Of a stretch of 64,000 nucleotides of DNA, positions 26,298-34,270 are shown in pieces. The notes beneath the pieces were generated by a model. That model searched no databases and was not told the DNA's origin. It saw only the letters and a program-made list of their open reading frames with translations. A program made the position numbers and the translations under genes. Source of the DNA: Ruminococcus bovis (lineage in GTDB: Bacteria > Bacillota > Clostridia > Oscillospirales > Acutalibacteraceae). Location: positions 1,981,941-2,045,940 of the forward strand of contig NZ_CP039381.1 in the NCBI RefSeq assembly GCF_005601135.1, in the 5' to 3' direction. Within the stretch, counting starts at the first letter, position 1. Each line of letters starts with the position of its first letter.

Positions 26298-27524
26298 ATG
26301 AAGTTCAATACTAAGTTACTTCATAAGGGTTTTAATGGCGACAAAGAAACCGGAGCAACAGTAACCCCAATTTATCAGGTAAGTGCTTTTAAGCATGAGT
26401 CACCTGAAAAACTAGAAAAGGTTTTTAACAACACTGCTCCGGGTTTTGCTTATACAAGAATTAGCAACCCTACAGTTTCTTCTTTTGAAAATCGAATAAC
26501 TGCAATAGAAAATGGTATAGGTACAGTTGCTTGTGCCTCCGGTATGGCAGCAGTTACAATGTCACTACTAAACATTTTGCAGTCAGGGGATGAAGTTATT
26601 GCAGGTTCAGGACTTTTTGGTGGAACAATTGATTTGTTCGGTGACCTAAGTAGTTTTGGAATCAATACTAAATTTGCAAAGCATATTACAGTAGAAGATG
26701 TAGAACCTTTAATAACTGATAAGACAAAAGCGATTTTTGCTGAGCTAATCGGTAATCCTGCACTTGATATTGTAGATATTGAAAGTGTAGCTTCTTTAGC
26801 TCATAGTAAGGGTATTCCTCTTATTTTAGACAGCACAACGGCAACACCTTATCTTATTAATCCATTTAAGTATGGTGCTGATATAGTTATCCATTCATCA
26901 TCAAAGTACATTAACGGTGGTGGTAACTCAATCAGTGGTGTAATTGTTGACAGTGGTAACTTTAAATGGGATTATGAAAAGTATCCTAACTTAAAGGAAT
27001 ATTCAAAGTATGGCAAGTTTGCTTATTTAGCAAAATTAAGAAATGGCATTTGGAGAAACACAGGTTGTTGTCTTTCACCAATGAATGCCTTTATGAATAG
27101 TGTAGGCCTTGAAACTTTAGGTTTAAGAATGGAAAGACTTTGTAGTAACTCCTATAAACTTGCAAAGTTTTTTGAAGACGAAACTCCTCTTGAAGTTAAT
27201 TATCCCGGTCTAGAGAGTAGTCCTTATTACTCTTTAGCTGAGAAGTACTTTAACGGCAAGGGTGGTGCTATTGTAACAATCCGTACCGGAAGTAAGGAAA
27301 GAGCATTTAAGTTATTGAATAACTTGCAAATTCCTACAATAGCGACTAATATAGGAGATACAAGAACCTTGGTAATTCATCCGGCCAGTACAATTTATAT
27401 ACACAATACACCGGAACAAATGGAAAATGCAGGTGTGTATGACGATACAATCAGAATCAGTGTTGGCATTGAAGATATTGAGGATCTTATAGATGACTTT
27501 AGTCAGGCTATAAAAAATATTTAA
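26298..27524 (+). CDS. metY: O-acetylhomoserine sulfhydrylase family PLP enzyme (MetY-like)
   Basis: A 408-residue Cys/Met-metabolism PLP enzyme. FNTKLLHKGFNGDKETGATV, YTRISNPTVSSFENRI and EN(G)IGTVACASGMAAVT are typical; the PLP lysine lies in IVIHSSSKYINGGGN. NPALDIVDIESV and GIEDIEDLIDDF near the end fit the sulfhydrylase branch. It would attach sulfide, or sulfur carried on the thiocarboxylate protein encoded downstream, to O-acetylhomoserine to give homocysteine. The start at 26298 has GGTGA 4 bases before it. The exact substrate (O-acetylhomoserine or O-acetylserine) is inferred. Confidence 0.9.
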   Translation: MKFNTKLLHKGFNGDKETGATVTPIYQVSAFKHESPEKLEKVFNNTAPGFAYTRISNPTVSSFENRITAIENGIGTVACASGMAAVTMSLLNILQSGDEVIAGSGLFGGTIDLFGDLSSFGINTKFAKHITVEDVEPLITDKTKAIFAELIGNPALDIVDIESVASLAHSKGIPLILDSTTATPYLINPFKYGADIVIHSSSKYINGGGNSISGVIVDSGNFKWDYEKYPNLKEYSKYGKFAYLAKLRNGIWRNTGCCLSPMNAFMNSVGLETLGLRMERLCSNSYKLAKFFEDETPLEVNYPGLESSPYYSLAEKYFNGKGGAIVTIRTGSKERAFKLLNNLQIPTIATNIGDTRTLVIHPASTIYIHNTPEQMENAGVYDDTIRISVGIEDIEDLIDDFSQAIKNI

Positions 27525-27546
27525 GGTATTAATTAGGAGAAAAGGT

Positions 27547-28407
27547 ATGGCAGTAGATTACAAAACCCTAAAAAAGGGTGGCTTTATGAGACAAAAGCAA
27601 AAGAATAATTTTTCACTAAGACTAAGAGTAGTTGGTGGTAACTTAACTGCAACTCAACTTGCAAAGGTTGCTGAAGTTGCTGAAAAGTACGGTGACGGTT
27701 ATGTTCACCTAACTTCTCGTCAAAGTGTAGAAATTCCTTTCATAAAACTTGATGATATTGAAGATGTAAAGAATGCTTTAGCAGAAGGCAATGTTGAACC
27801 CGGGGTTTGTGGACCAAGAGTTAGAACAATCACAGCTTGTCAGGGTAAAGAGATTTGTCCTAGTGGTTGTATTGATACATACGCTTTAGCTAAAGAACTT
27901 GATGAAAGATATTTCGCAAAGGAACTACCTCATAAGTTTAAGTTTGGTATTACAGGTTGCCAGAACAACTGTCTAAAGACAGAAGAAAACGACCTTGGTA
28001 TCAAGGGTGGTATGAATGTAAGTTGGAGAGAAAGCGACTGTATTCATTGTGGACTTTGTGAAAAGGTTTGTAGAAGTAAAGCTATTACAATTGAAAATGA
28101 TGAAATCAAAATTGATAAGTCAAAGTGTAACTTCTGTGGCAGATGTGTTAAGTCTTGTCCAACAGATGCTTACGATACAGTAGAAGGTTACATTGTTTCA
28201 TTTGGTGGTCTTTTCGGTAACTCAATCAATAAGGGTGAAACAATCATTCCTTTCATTGATAACAAAGAAAAGTTATTTGAAATTTGTGACACAACAATTA
28301 ATTTCTTTAACGAAAATGCAAACCCTGGAGAAAGATTTAAGTTTACTCTTGACAGAGTAGGCAGAGAAAAATTTGTAGATAAGATTTTGGAGGTTTATAA
28401 TGGCTGA
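27547..28407 (+). CDS. Small siroheme/4Fe-4S sulfite reductase with two extra ferredoxin clusters (AsrC-like)
   Basis: A 286-residue sulfite/nitrite reductase half. LRLRVVGGNLTATQLAKVAE and YVHLTSRQSVEIPFI belong to the ferredoxin-like half. The siroheme-FeS cysteines are in TACQGKEICPSGC and TGCQNNCLKTE, i.e. Cx5C and Cx3C. Two ferredoxin motifs follow, CIHCGLCEKVC and CNFCGRCVKSCP, at residues ~160-205. It should reduce sulfite to sulfide with six electrons from ferredoxin or a thioredoxin system. Siroheme for it is made by the operon just upstream. It is smaller than CysI, matching the clostridial single-subunit type. Confidence 0.88.
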   Translation: MAVDYKTLKKGGFMRQKQKNNFSLRLRVVGGNLTATQLAKVAEVAEKYGDGYVHLTSRQSVEIPFIKLDDIEDVKNALAEGNVEPGVCGPRVRTITACQGKEICPSGCIDTYALAKELDERYFAKELPHKFKFGITGCQNNCLKTEENDLGIKGGMNVSWRESDCIHCGLCEKVCRSKAITIENDEIKIDKSKCNFCGRCVKSCPTDAYDTVEGYIVSFGGLFGNSINKGETIIPFIDNKEKLFEICDTTINFFNENANPGERFKFTLDRVGREKFVDKILEVYNG

Positions 28408-28645
28408 TTTTAAGATTGATGATACAGTAGATATTACTGATGTTGTTTGCCCAACAACATTTGTAAAGGCAAAGATTGCCCTAGAAGAACTTGAAGAAGG
28501 AGAAATCCTTTCAGTTAAGATGAATGACGGTGAACCTGTACAGAATGTACCAAGAAGTATCAAAGAAGAAGGTCATCAGATTCTAAAGCTAATTGATAAC
28601 GAGGATGGTACTTATAACTTAATTGTTAAAAAGGTTGGTGATTAA
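28400..28645 (+). CDS. TusA-family sulfurtransferase
   Basis: An 81-residue protein of the TusA fold. The active Cys is C17 in DVVCPTTFVKAK, a variant of the CPxP motif. KIALEELEEGEILSV and DGEPVQNVPRSIKEEGH follow in the expected order. It relays sulfur as a persulfide; here it may deliver sulfide sulfur from the sulfite reductase to the ThiS-like carrier. It overlaps the sulfite reductase gene by 8 bases. Confidence 0.88.
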   Translation: MADFKIDDTVDITDVVCPTTFVKAKIALEELEEGEILSVKMNDGEPVQNVPRSIKEEGHQILKLIDNEDGTYNLIVKKVGD

Positions 28646-28646
28646 C

Positions 28647-28964
28647 TTGGCAACAAGAATTAGCAGTGACGATTTTGAAACACAGGTGCTTTTATCAGAA
28701 ACACCTGTACTAACAGAATTTTATTCTGACAGTTGTATTCCTTGTAAGCGAATGTCACCACTGCTTTCACAGATTGAAAGTCAGTATGGTGATAGCCTAA
28801 AGGTAGTAAAAGTTAACATTAACTTTGATGCCGATTTAGCAAAAGAATACGGTGTGCTTTCAGTACCAACAGTAGTATTCTTTGATAAGGGTGAAGAAGT
28901 TGAAAGACTAAATGGTCTACAACCTAAAGACTCATTAACAGAAATTATTGATACATTAGTATAA
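28647..28964 (+). CDS. Thioredoxin-like protein
   Basis: A 105-residue thioredoxin fold. The redox motif is DSCIPCKRMSPLL, i.e. CIPC in place of CGPC. VKVNINFDADLAKEYGVLSV and PTVVFFDKGEEVERLNG match the family. The start is TTG at 28647: GGTGA lies 5 bases upstream and the longer frame runs inside tusA. With TrxB encoded downstream it probably supplies electrons to AprA/AprB or to the sulfite reductase, or releases sulfide from TusA persulfide. Substrate assignment is inferred from context. Confidence 0.9.
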   Translation: MATRISSDDFETQVLLSETPVLTEFYSDSCIPCKRMSPLLSQIESQYGDSLKVVKVNINFDADLAKEYGVLSVPTVVFFDKGEEVERLNGLQPKDSLTEIIDTLV

Positions 28965-28978
28965 AGGAGAACAATATA

Positions 28979-29185
28979 ATGGTTATTACAGTAGCAGGAA
29001 ACAAGAAAGAAGTAAAAGACGGCCTAACAGTTGCACAGTTAGTTATTGATGAAAAGGTAGAAACACCTGAATATGTAACTGTAACAATCAACGATGAATT
29101 TGTTGAAAGTGGCACATTTGAATCAACTGTCCTAAAAGATGGAGATACAGTTGAATTTCTATACTTTATGGGAGGTGGACAGTAA
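28979..29185 (+). CDS. ThiS/MoaD-like sulfur carrier with a C-terminal Gln after GG (HcyS-like)
   Basis: A 68-residue ubiquitin-fold carrier: VITVAGNKKEVKDGLTVAQL at the start and LKDGDTVEFLYFMGGGQ at the end. Normal ThiS/MoaD proteins end in a free GG; here a Gln follows. Carriers of the HcyS, CysO and QbsE types also have extra C-terminal residues that a JAMM protease must remove before thiocarboxylation, and a JAMM protease is encoded two genes downstream. It would carry sulfur for homocysteine synthesis by MetY, as described for Wolinella succinogenes HcyS. The function is inferred by gene order. Confidence 0.85.
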   Translation: MVITVAGNKKEVKDGLTVAQLVIDEKVETPEYVTVTINDEFVESGTFESTVLKDGDTVEFLYFMGGGQ

Positions 29186-29994
29186 TGGCGTTTACTAACG
29201 AACAGATTGAACGTTATTCACGCCATATCATCCTAAAAGAAGTTGGTGCAAAAGGCCAGAAGAAACTTCTTAACGGTAAGGTGTTGATTATCGGTGCAGG
29301 TGGCTTAGGTGCTCCTGTAGCAATGTACCTAGCAGCAGCCGGTGTAGGTACAATCGGTATTGCAGATGCTGATGAAGTTGATTTATCTAACTTACAAAGA
29401 CAGATTATCCACGCAACTAAGGATGTTGGCAAACCAAAGGTTCAGTCAGCTAAGGAAACAATGGAAGAAATGAACCCTGATGTAAAGGTTATTACTTACC
29501 ATACATTTGTTACAAGTGAAAACATTATGGACCTTATTAAGGACTATGACTTTATTATTGACGGTACAGATAACTTTCCGGCAAAATTCTTAATTAATGA
29601 TGCCTGTGTAATGGCTAAAAAGCCTTTCTCACATGCCGGTATCATTCGTTTCAAAGGTCAGCTAATGACTTATGTACCCGGTGAAGGTCCATGTTACAGA
29701 TGTGTATTCAAGAATCCACCACCAAAGGATGCGGTTCCAACTTGTAAACAAGCCGGTGTTATCGGTGCAATGGGTGGTGTTATCGGTAGCCTACAGGCTA
29801 TGGAAGCAGTTAAGTATCTACTAGGTGTTGGTGACTTGCTAACAGGTTACCTACTAACTTATGATGCATTAAAGATGGAATTTAGAAAGGTTAAGCTACC
29901 ACAGGATACTCATTCTTGTGCAGTATGTGGTGACCACCCAACTATCACAGAATTAATCGACTACGAACAAGCTGAATGTGATGGTGTATTATAA
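29185..29994 (+). CDS. ThiF/MoeB/HesA family adenylyltransferase (HcyF-like)
   Basis: A 269-residue E1-like enzyme. It starts QIERYSRHIILKEVG, then has the ATP-binding loop VLIIGAGGLGAPVAMYLAAA and DADEVDLSNLQRQIIH. Zinc cysteines are CYRCVF and CAVCGDHP; a Cys in PTCKQAGVIGAMGG may form the acyl-disulfide intermediate. It adenylates the carrier's C-terminal glycine and loads sulfur. Its ATG shares a base with the carrier's stop, a strong sign that they work together. Confidence 0.92.
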   Translation: MAFTNEQIERYSRHIILKEVGAKGQKKLLNGKVLIIGAGGLGAPVAMYLAAAGVGTIGIADADEVDLSNLQRQIIHATKDVGKPKVQSAKETMEEMNPDVKVITYHTFVTSENIMDLIKDYDFIIDGTDNFPAKFLINDACVMAKKPFSHAGIIRFKGQLMTYVPGEGPCYRCVFKNPPPKDAVPTCKQAGVIGAMGGVIGSLQAMEAVKYLLGVGDLLTGYLLTYDALKMEFRKVKLPQDTHSCAVCGDHPTITELIDYEQAECDGVL

Positions 29995-30015
29995 TTTATA
30001 AAAATTGAGGTTGTT

Positions 30016-30426
30016 ATGATTAAACTATCAAAATCAGATTATAATAAAATACTAGACCATGCTATTAAGGACTTGCCTGATGAGGCTTGTGGCTTAATAG
30101 CCGGTACAGTTGAAGGTGAAGACAAAATCATTAAGAAGGTTTACCTTCTAACAAATATTGACCATTCCAACGAACACTTTTCTCTTGACCCAAAGGAACA
30201 GTTAATGGCTGTTAAAGATATGCGTCAGAACGGATTTGTGCCACTGGGCAATTGGCACAGTCATCCTGAGTCACCTTCAAGACCTTCTGAAGAGGACAAG
30301 CGTCTTGCATATGATAGCAAGGCAAGTTATATGATTCTTTCATTAATGGATAGAGAAAACCCTGTTTTAAACTCATTCCATATTGAAAACAATACTTCAC
30401 AAAAGGAAGAACTTGTGATAGAATAA
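30016..30426 (+). CDS. JAMM (M67 family) metalloprotease, HcyD/Mec+-like
   Basis: A 136-residue zinc protease. The JAMM residues are all present: E23 in DEACGLIAG, then H81, H83, S91 and D94 in WHSHPESPSRPSEED, giving HxHx7Sx2D. Bacterial relatives trim the tail of sulfur-carrier proteins (HcyD, QbsD) or release the thiocarboxylate product (Mec+). In this operon the likely job is removing the terminal Gln from the GGGQ carrier to expose GG. SD AATTGAGGT precedes the ATG. Confidence 0.92.
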   Translation: MIKLSKSDYNKILDHAIKDLPDEACGLIAGTVEGEDKIIKKVYLLTNIDHSNEHFSLDPKEQLMAVKDMRQNGFVPLGNWHSHPESPSRPSEEDKRLAYDSKASYMILSLMDRENPVLNSFHIENNTSQKEELVIE

Positions 30427-30437
30427 TTGGAGGACTT

Positions 30438-31349
30438 ATGTACGATATAGTTATTATAGGTAGTGGACCGGCAGGATTATCTGCTTCTGTATATGCAAAA
30501 AGAGAAATGCTCAATTCAATAGTAATAGAAAAAGAATTTATGGGCACAGGTCAAATTGCAGAAAGTGACCGAGTTGATAACTATATAGGTCTTTATGGCG
30601 AAAGTGGTTATGACCTTGGAGAGAAGTTTCGTGACCATGCCATAAAGCTGGGTACAGAGTTTGTTGAAGGTAAAGTGGAAAGTATCCTTAAACAAGATAA
30701 TCACTATAACCTAAAACTTTCAAATGGCGAAAATATAGAAACAAAAACTATTATTTTAGCTACCGGTACAAGCCGTAGAAAGTTGGGAATTAAAGGCGAA
30801 AAGGAACTTACCGGTAAAGGTGTTACTTACTGTGCAATATGTGACGGTGCTTTTTATAAGGATTTACCGGTTGCAGTAGTAGGTGGAGGAGATACAGCTT
30901 TACAGGATGCACTTTTACTTTCAAAGATTGCCTCTAAGGTGTATTTAATCCATAGACGAGATGAATTTCGTGGAAACAAAATTCTCTCCAAAAAGGTTAG
31001 AAATACAGAAAATATTGAACTTGTACTTTCTTCTACACCTAAAGAAATTGTAGGGGAAAATCAAGTGGAGAAAATCATTGTTACTAAAGATAACAGTGAT
31101 AAAGAAATCATTGTGTCAGGTGTATTTGTTGCAGTTGGCAGTGTTCCAAATTCAGATTTATTAAAAGAACTGGTAAAGTTAGATAATGGCTATGTTGTAG
31201 CCTCAGAAGACGGTGTTACCTCAGCAGATGGTATTTTTGTTGCAGGGGATGTTCGCACCAAGAAGTTGCGACAGGTAGTTACAGCAGTATCAGACGGTGC
31301 AAATGCAGTAATGTCTGCTGAAGATTATTTGCTAAAAAATAACTTGTAA
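30438..31349 (+). CDS. trxB: Thioredoxin reductase
   Basis: A 303-residue FAD/NADPH disulfide reductase. The FAD loop is IIGSGPAGLSASVYAKRE, the redox pair is in TYCAICDGAF (CAIC), the NADPH loop is VVGGGDTALQDALLLS, and GIFVAGDVRTKKLRQ is the closing motif. It should reduce the thioredoxin-like protein encoded in the same operon. The CAIC pair differs from the usual CATC. SD GGAGG lies 6 bases before ATG. Confidence 0.94.
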   Translation: MYDIVIIGSGPAGLSASVYAKREMLNSIVIEKEFMGTGQIAESDRVDNYIGLYGESGYDLGEKFRDHAIKLGTEFVEGKVESILKQDNHYNLKLSNGENIETKTIILATGTSRRKLGIKGEKELTGKGVTYCAICDGAFYKDLPVAVVGGGDTALQDALLLSKIASKVYLIHRRDEFRGNKILSKKVRNTENIELVLSSTPKEIVGENQVEKIIVTKDNSDKEIIVSGVFVAVGSVPNSDLLKELVKLDNGYVVASEDGVTSADGIFVAGDVRTKKLRQVVTAVSDGANAVMSAEDYLLKNNL

Positions 31350-31372
31350 ATATCGGGAGAAGAGAGTTAACT

Positions 31373-33052
31373 ATGAGGATAGAAAATTTACAAACTGATG
31401 TTCTGATAATTGGTGGTGGCACTGCCGGATGTTATGCAGCACTGACTATCTCAGAACATAGTGATGCAAAAGTGCTTATTTGTGAAAAAGCACATATCAA
31501 GAGAAGTGGTTGCCTTGCAGCAGGTGTTAATGCACTTAACGCTTATATAGTAGAGGGCAGAACTCCTCAAGATTATGTTGATTATGCCAGAAAAGATGCT
31601 GACGGTATTGTAAGAGGTGACTTGCTGCTTACAATGTCCGAAAGACTTAATAGTGTAACAGAAAGACTGGAAAAGCTTGGTCTTGTTATTCTAAAAGATA
31701 AAGAGGGTAAGTATGTTACAAGAGGTAACAGAAACCTAAAAATCAATGGTGAAAACATTAAGCCTATTTTGGCTGATGCAGTAAATGAATTAGATAATGT
31801 TACTGTTCTTAACAGAGTTAACATTACTGATTATGCAGTAGAAAATAACCACATTAACGGTGCTTTTGGTATTGGTATCGAGAATGATACATTCTATGTT
31901 ATCAAAGCGAAAGCAGTTATTATTGCAACCGGTGGTGCAGCAGGTCTTTATAAGCCTAACAATCCCGGTTTTTCACGACACAAAATGTGGTATCCACCAT
32001 TTAATACCGGTGCAGGTTTTGCAATGGGTATCAATGCCGGTGCAGAAATGACAACATTTGAGATGCGTTTTATTGCACTAAGATGTAAAGATACAATTGC
32101 TCCTACAGGTACATTAGCTCAGGGTGTTGGTGCTAAACAGATTAATTCACTTGGTGAAGTGTATGAAACTAAGTACGGTATTACAACATCTCAGAGAGTT
32201 TACGGTACAGTAAACGAAAACCTTAACGGTAGAGGTCCTTGTTATTTACAGACAGAGGGCATAACAGAAGAACAAGACGAATCTTTGCTAAAGGCTTACT
32301 TAAATATGGCACCATCTCAAACCATTAAGTGGATTGAAAGTGGCAAGAACCCTAGTCAGCAGAATGTTGAAATTGAGGGTACAGAACCTTACATAGTTGG
32401 TGGTCATACAGCAAGTGGCTATTGGGTAGATACTAACAGAAAGACTACTATTGACGGACTTTATGCAGCAGGTGATGTTGCAGGTGGTTGTCCTCAGAAG
32501 TATGTTACAGGTGCATTAGCCGAAGGTGAAATTGCAGCACTTTCTGTAGTTGAATATATCAAAGATAAAAATGTTGCTACTATTGATGATAAGGTAGTTG
32601 ATAACCATATTGATGAGGTAGAAAACTTCCTAAAGGATAAACATTGTAAGTTTACTACAGAGCAACTTGAAGAGGCTATGCAGACAGTAATGGACTCATA
32701 TGCCGGTGGTATCAAGACAAATTATCGTTTCAATGAAAAGCAACTTGAAATAGCAGATTACAAAATCAAGCAGTTAATGGAACTTTCAAAGGATTTATAT
32801 GCAGAAGATTTCCAAGAACTTATGTATATTTATGAACTAAGAGAAAGACTTACTGTTTGCAGAAGTGTAATCGCTCACCTAAAAGCAAGAAAAGAAACTC
32901 GTTGGCATAGCTTTGCAGAAAATCTTGATTACCCTGAAAAGGATAATGAACATTGGAATAAGTATGTTAACTCTATTCTTGAAGATGGTGAAATTAAGAT
33001 TATTACAAGAGAATTAGTGGAGGAGGGTACAAACTATGAGCATATCAATTGA
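31373..33052 (+). CDS. aprA: Adenylyl-sulfate reductase alpha subunit (AprA), assimilatory-type context
   Basis: A 559-residue FAD enzyme of the fumarate reductase superfamily. TDVLIIGGGTAGCYAALTIS is the FAD loop. MWYPPFNTGAGFAMGINAGA and EMTTFEMRFIALRCKDTIAP, followed by TGT, are AprA-specific and lie near the APS-binding site. It reduces APS to sulfite and AMP. It is shorter than the ~620-residue AprA of sulfate respirers. Its neighbours are all assimilatory, with no dsrAB or qmo, which points to biosynthetic use. The 3' end overlaps aprB by 17 bases. Confidence 0.92.
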   Translation: MRIENLQTDVLIIGGGTAGCYAALTISEHSDAKVLICEKAHIKRSGCLAAGVNALNAYIVEGRTPQDYVDYARKDADGIVRGDLLLTMSERLNSVTERLEKLGLVILKDKEGKYVTRGNRNLKINGENIKPILADAVNELDNVTVLNRVNITDYAVENNHINGAFGIGIENDTFYVIKAKAVIIATGGAAGLYKPNNPGFSRHKMWYPPFNTGAGFAMGINAGAEMTTFEMRFIALRCKDTIAPTGTLAQGVGAKQINSLGEVYETKYGITTSQRVYGTVNENLNGRGPCYLQTEGITEEQDESLLKAYLNMAPSQTIKWIESGKNPSQQNVEIEGTEPYIVGGHTASGYWVDTNRKTTIDGLYAAGDVAGGCPQKYVTGALAEGEIAALSVVEYIKDKNVATIDDKVVDNHIDEVENFLKDKHCKFTTEQLEEAMQTVMDSYAGGIKTNYRFNEKQLEIADYKIKQLMELSKDLYAEDFQELMYIYELRERLTVCRSVIAHLKARKETRWHSFAENLDYPEKDNEHWNKYVNSILEDGEIKIITRELVEEGTNYEHIN

Positions 33053-33350
33053 TAAGGATAAATGTATCGGTTGTGGTAAGTGTAGAAATGTTTGTCCCGG
33101 TACACTAATCAAAATGGATGAAAACAAAAAAGCATATATAAAGTATCCAAAAGATTGTTGGGGATGTACTTCCTGTATTAAGGAGTGTCCTGTCTATGCA
33201 ATTAACTTTTTCTTAGGTGCAGACATTGGTGGTATGGGTAGCAATGTTCATACAGAAAAAGAAGGAGATATTCTCCATTGGATAATCAATAAACCTGATG
33301 GCAAAACAATAAACATAGACATTAATCAGAAAGAGTCAAATAAGTATTAA
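33036..33350 (+). CDS. aprB: Adenylyl-sulfate reductase beta subunit (AprB), ferredoxin-like
   Basis: A 104-residue protein with two 4Fe-4S motifs, [13 protein letters not shown] and [18 protein letters not shown], and a C-terminal tail ending [11 protein letters not shown]. The tail is what wraps around AprA in known AprAB structures, and it is short here. It passes electrons to the FAD of AprA. The gene overlaps aprA, so the two are co-translated. Confidence 0.9.
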   Translation: MSISIDKDKCIGCGKCRNVCPGTLIKMDENKKAYIKYPKDCWGCTSCIKECPVYAINFFLGADIGGMGSNVHTEKEGDILHWIINKPDGKTINIDINQKESNKY

Positions 33351-33370
33351 AGAGGAAAGAAGGAAAGATT

Positions 33371-34270
33371 ATGAGTTATGATTCACATCTTGATGCTCTT
33401 GAAGCAGAAGCAATTTACATAATGAGAGAGGTTGCAGCAGAGTGTGAAAAACCAGTAATGCTTTACTCAATCGGTAAGGATAGCTCAGTAATGCTACACC
33501 TTGCTATGAAGGCTTTCTATCCTGAAAAACCACCATTCCCATTCCTTCATGTTGATACAACATGGAAGTTTAAGGAAATGATTGAGTTCCGTGATAGAAT
33601 TGCTAAGAAGTATGGCATTGATATGCTGGTTTATACTAACCAAGACGGTGTAAAACAGGGTATTAACCCATTTGACCATGGTTCATCTTATACAGATATT
33701 ATGAAAACTCAGGCTTTAAAACAAGCCCTAAATAAATACGGCTTTACTGCTGCTTTTGGTGGTGGTCGTAGAGATGAAGAAAAGTCTCGTGCAAAGGAAA
33801 GAATTTTCTCATTCCGTAACAAAGCACAGGCTTGGGATCCTAAGAATCAGCGTCCTGAAATGTGGAAACTTTATAACACAAAGATTGAAAAAGGCGAATC
33901 AATTCGTGTATTCCCAATTTCAAACTGGACAGAAAAAGATATTTGGCAGTATATTAAGAGAGAAAATATTGAGATTGTTCCTCTTTACTTTGCTGATGTT
34001 CGTCCTGTTGTTGAGAGAGATGGCAACCTAATTATGGTTGATGATGACCGTATGCGTCTAAAAGAAGGTGAAAAGCCAATGATGAAGTCAGTTAGATTCA
34101 GAACACTTGGCTGTTACCCACTAACAGGTGGTGTAGAATCTACTGCTCATACTCTTGACGAAATTATTGACGAAACATTAAGTGCAGTATCATCAGAAAG
34201 AACTTCAAGAGTTATTGACAATGAGGCTGCCGGTAGTATGGAAAGAAGAAAGAGAGAGGGATATTTCTAA
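33371..34270 (+). CDS. cysD: Sulfate adenylyltransferase subunit 2
   Basis: A 299-residue PP-loop enzyme. The loop is [38 protein letters not shown] and [16 protein letters not shown] are typical of CysD. It forms APS from sulfate and ATP, driven by GTP hydrolysis on CysN. The stop shares a base with the cysN start. Confidence 0.96.
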   Translation: MSYDSHLDALEAEAIYIMREVAAECEKPVMLYSIGKDSSVMLHLAMKAFYPEKPPFPFLHVDTTWKFKEMIEFRDRIAKKYGIDMLVYTNQDGVKQGINPFDHGSSYTDIMKTQALKQALNKYGFTAAFGGGRRDEEKSRAKERIFSFRNKAQAWDPKNQRPEMWKLYNTKIEKGESIRVFPISNWTEKDIWQYIKRENIEIVPLYFADVRPVVERDGNLIMVDDDRMRLKEGEKPMMKSVRFRTLGCYPLTGGVESTAHTLDEIIDETLSAVSSERTSRVIDNEAAGSMERRKREGYF

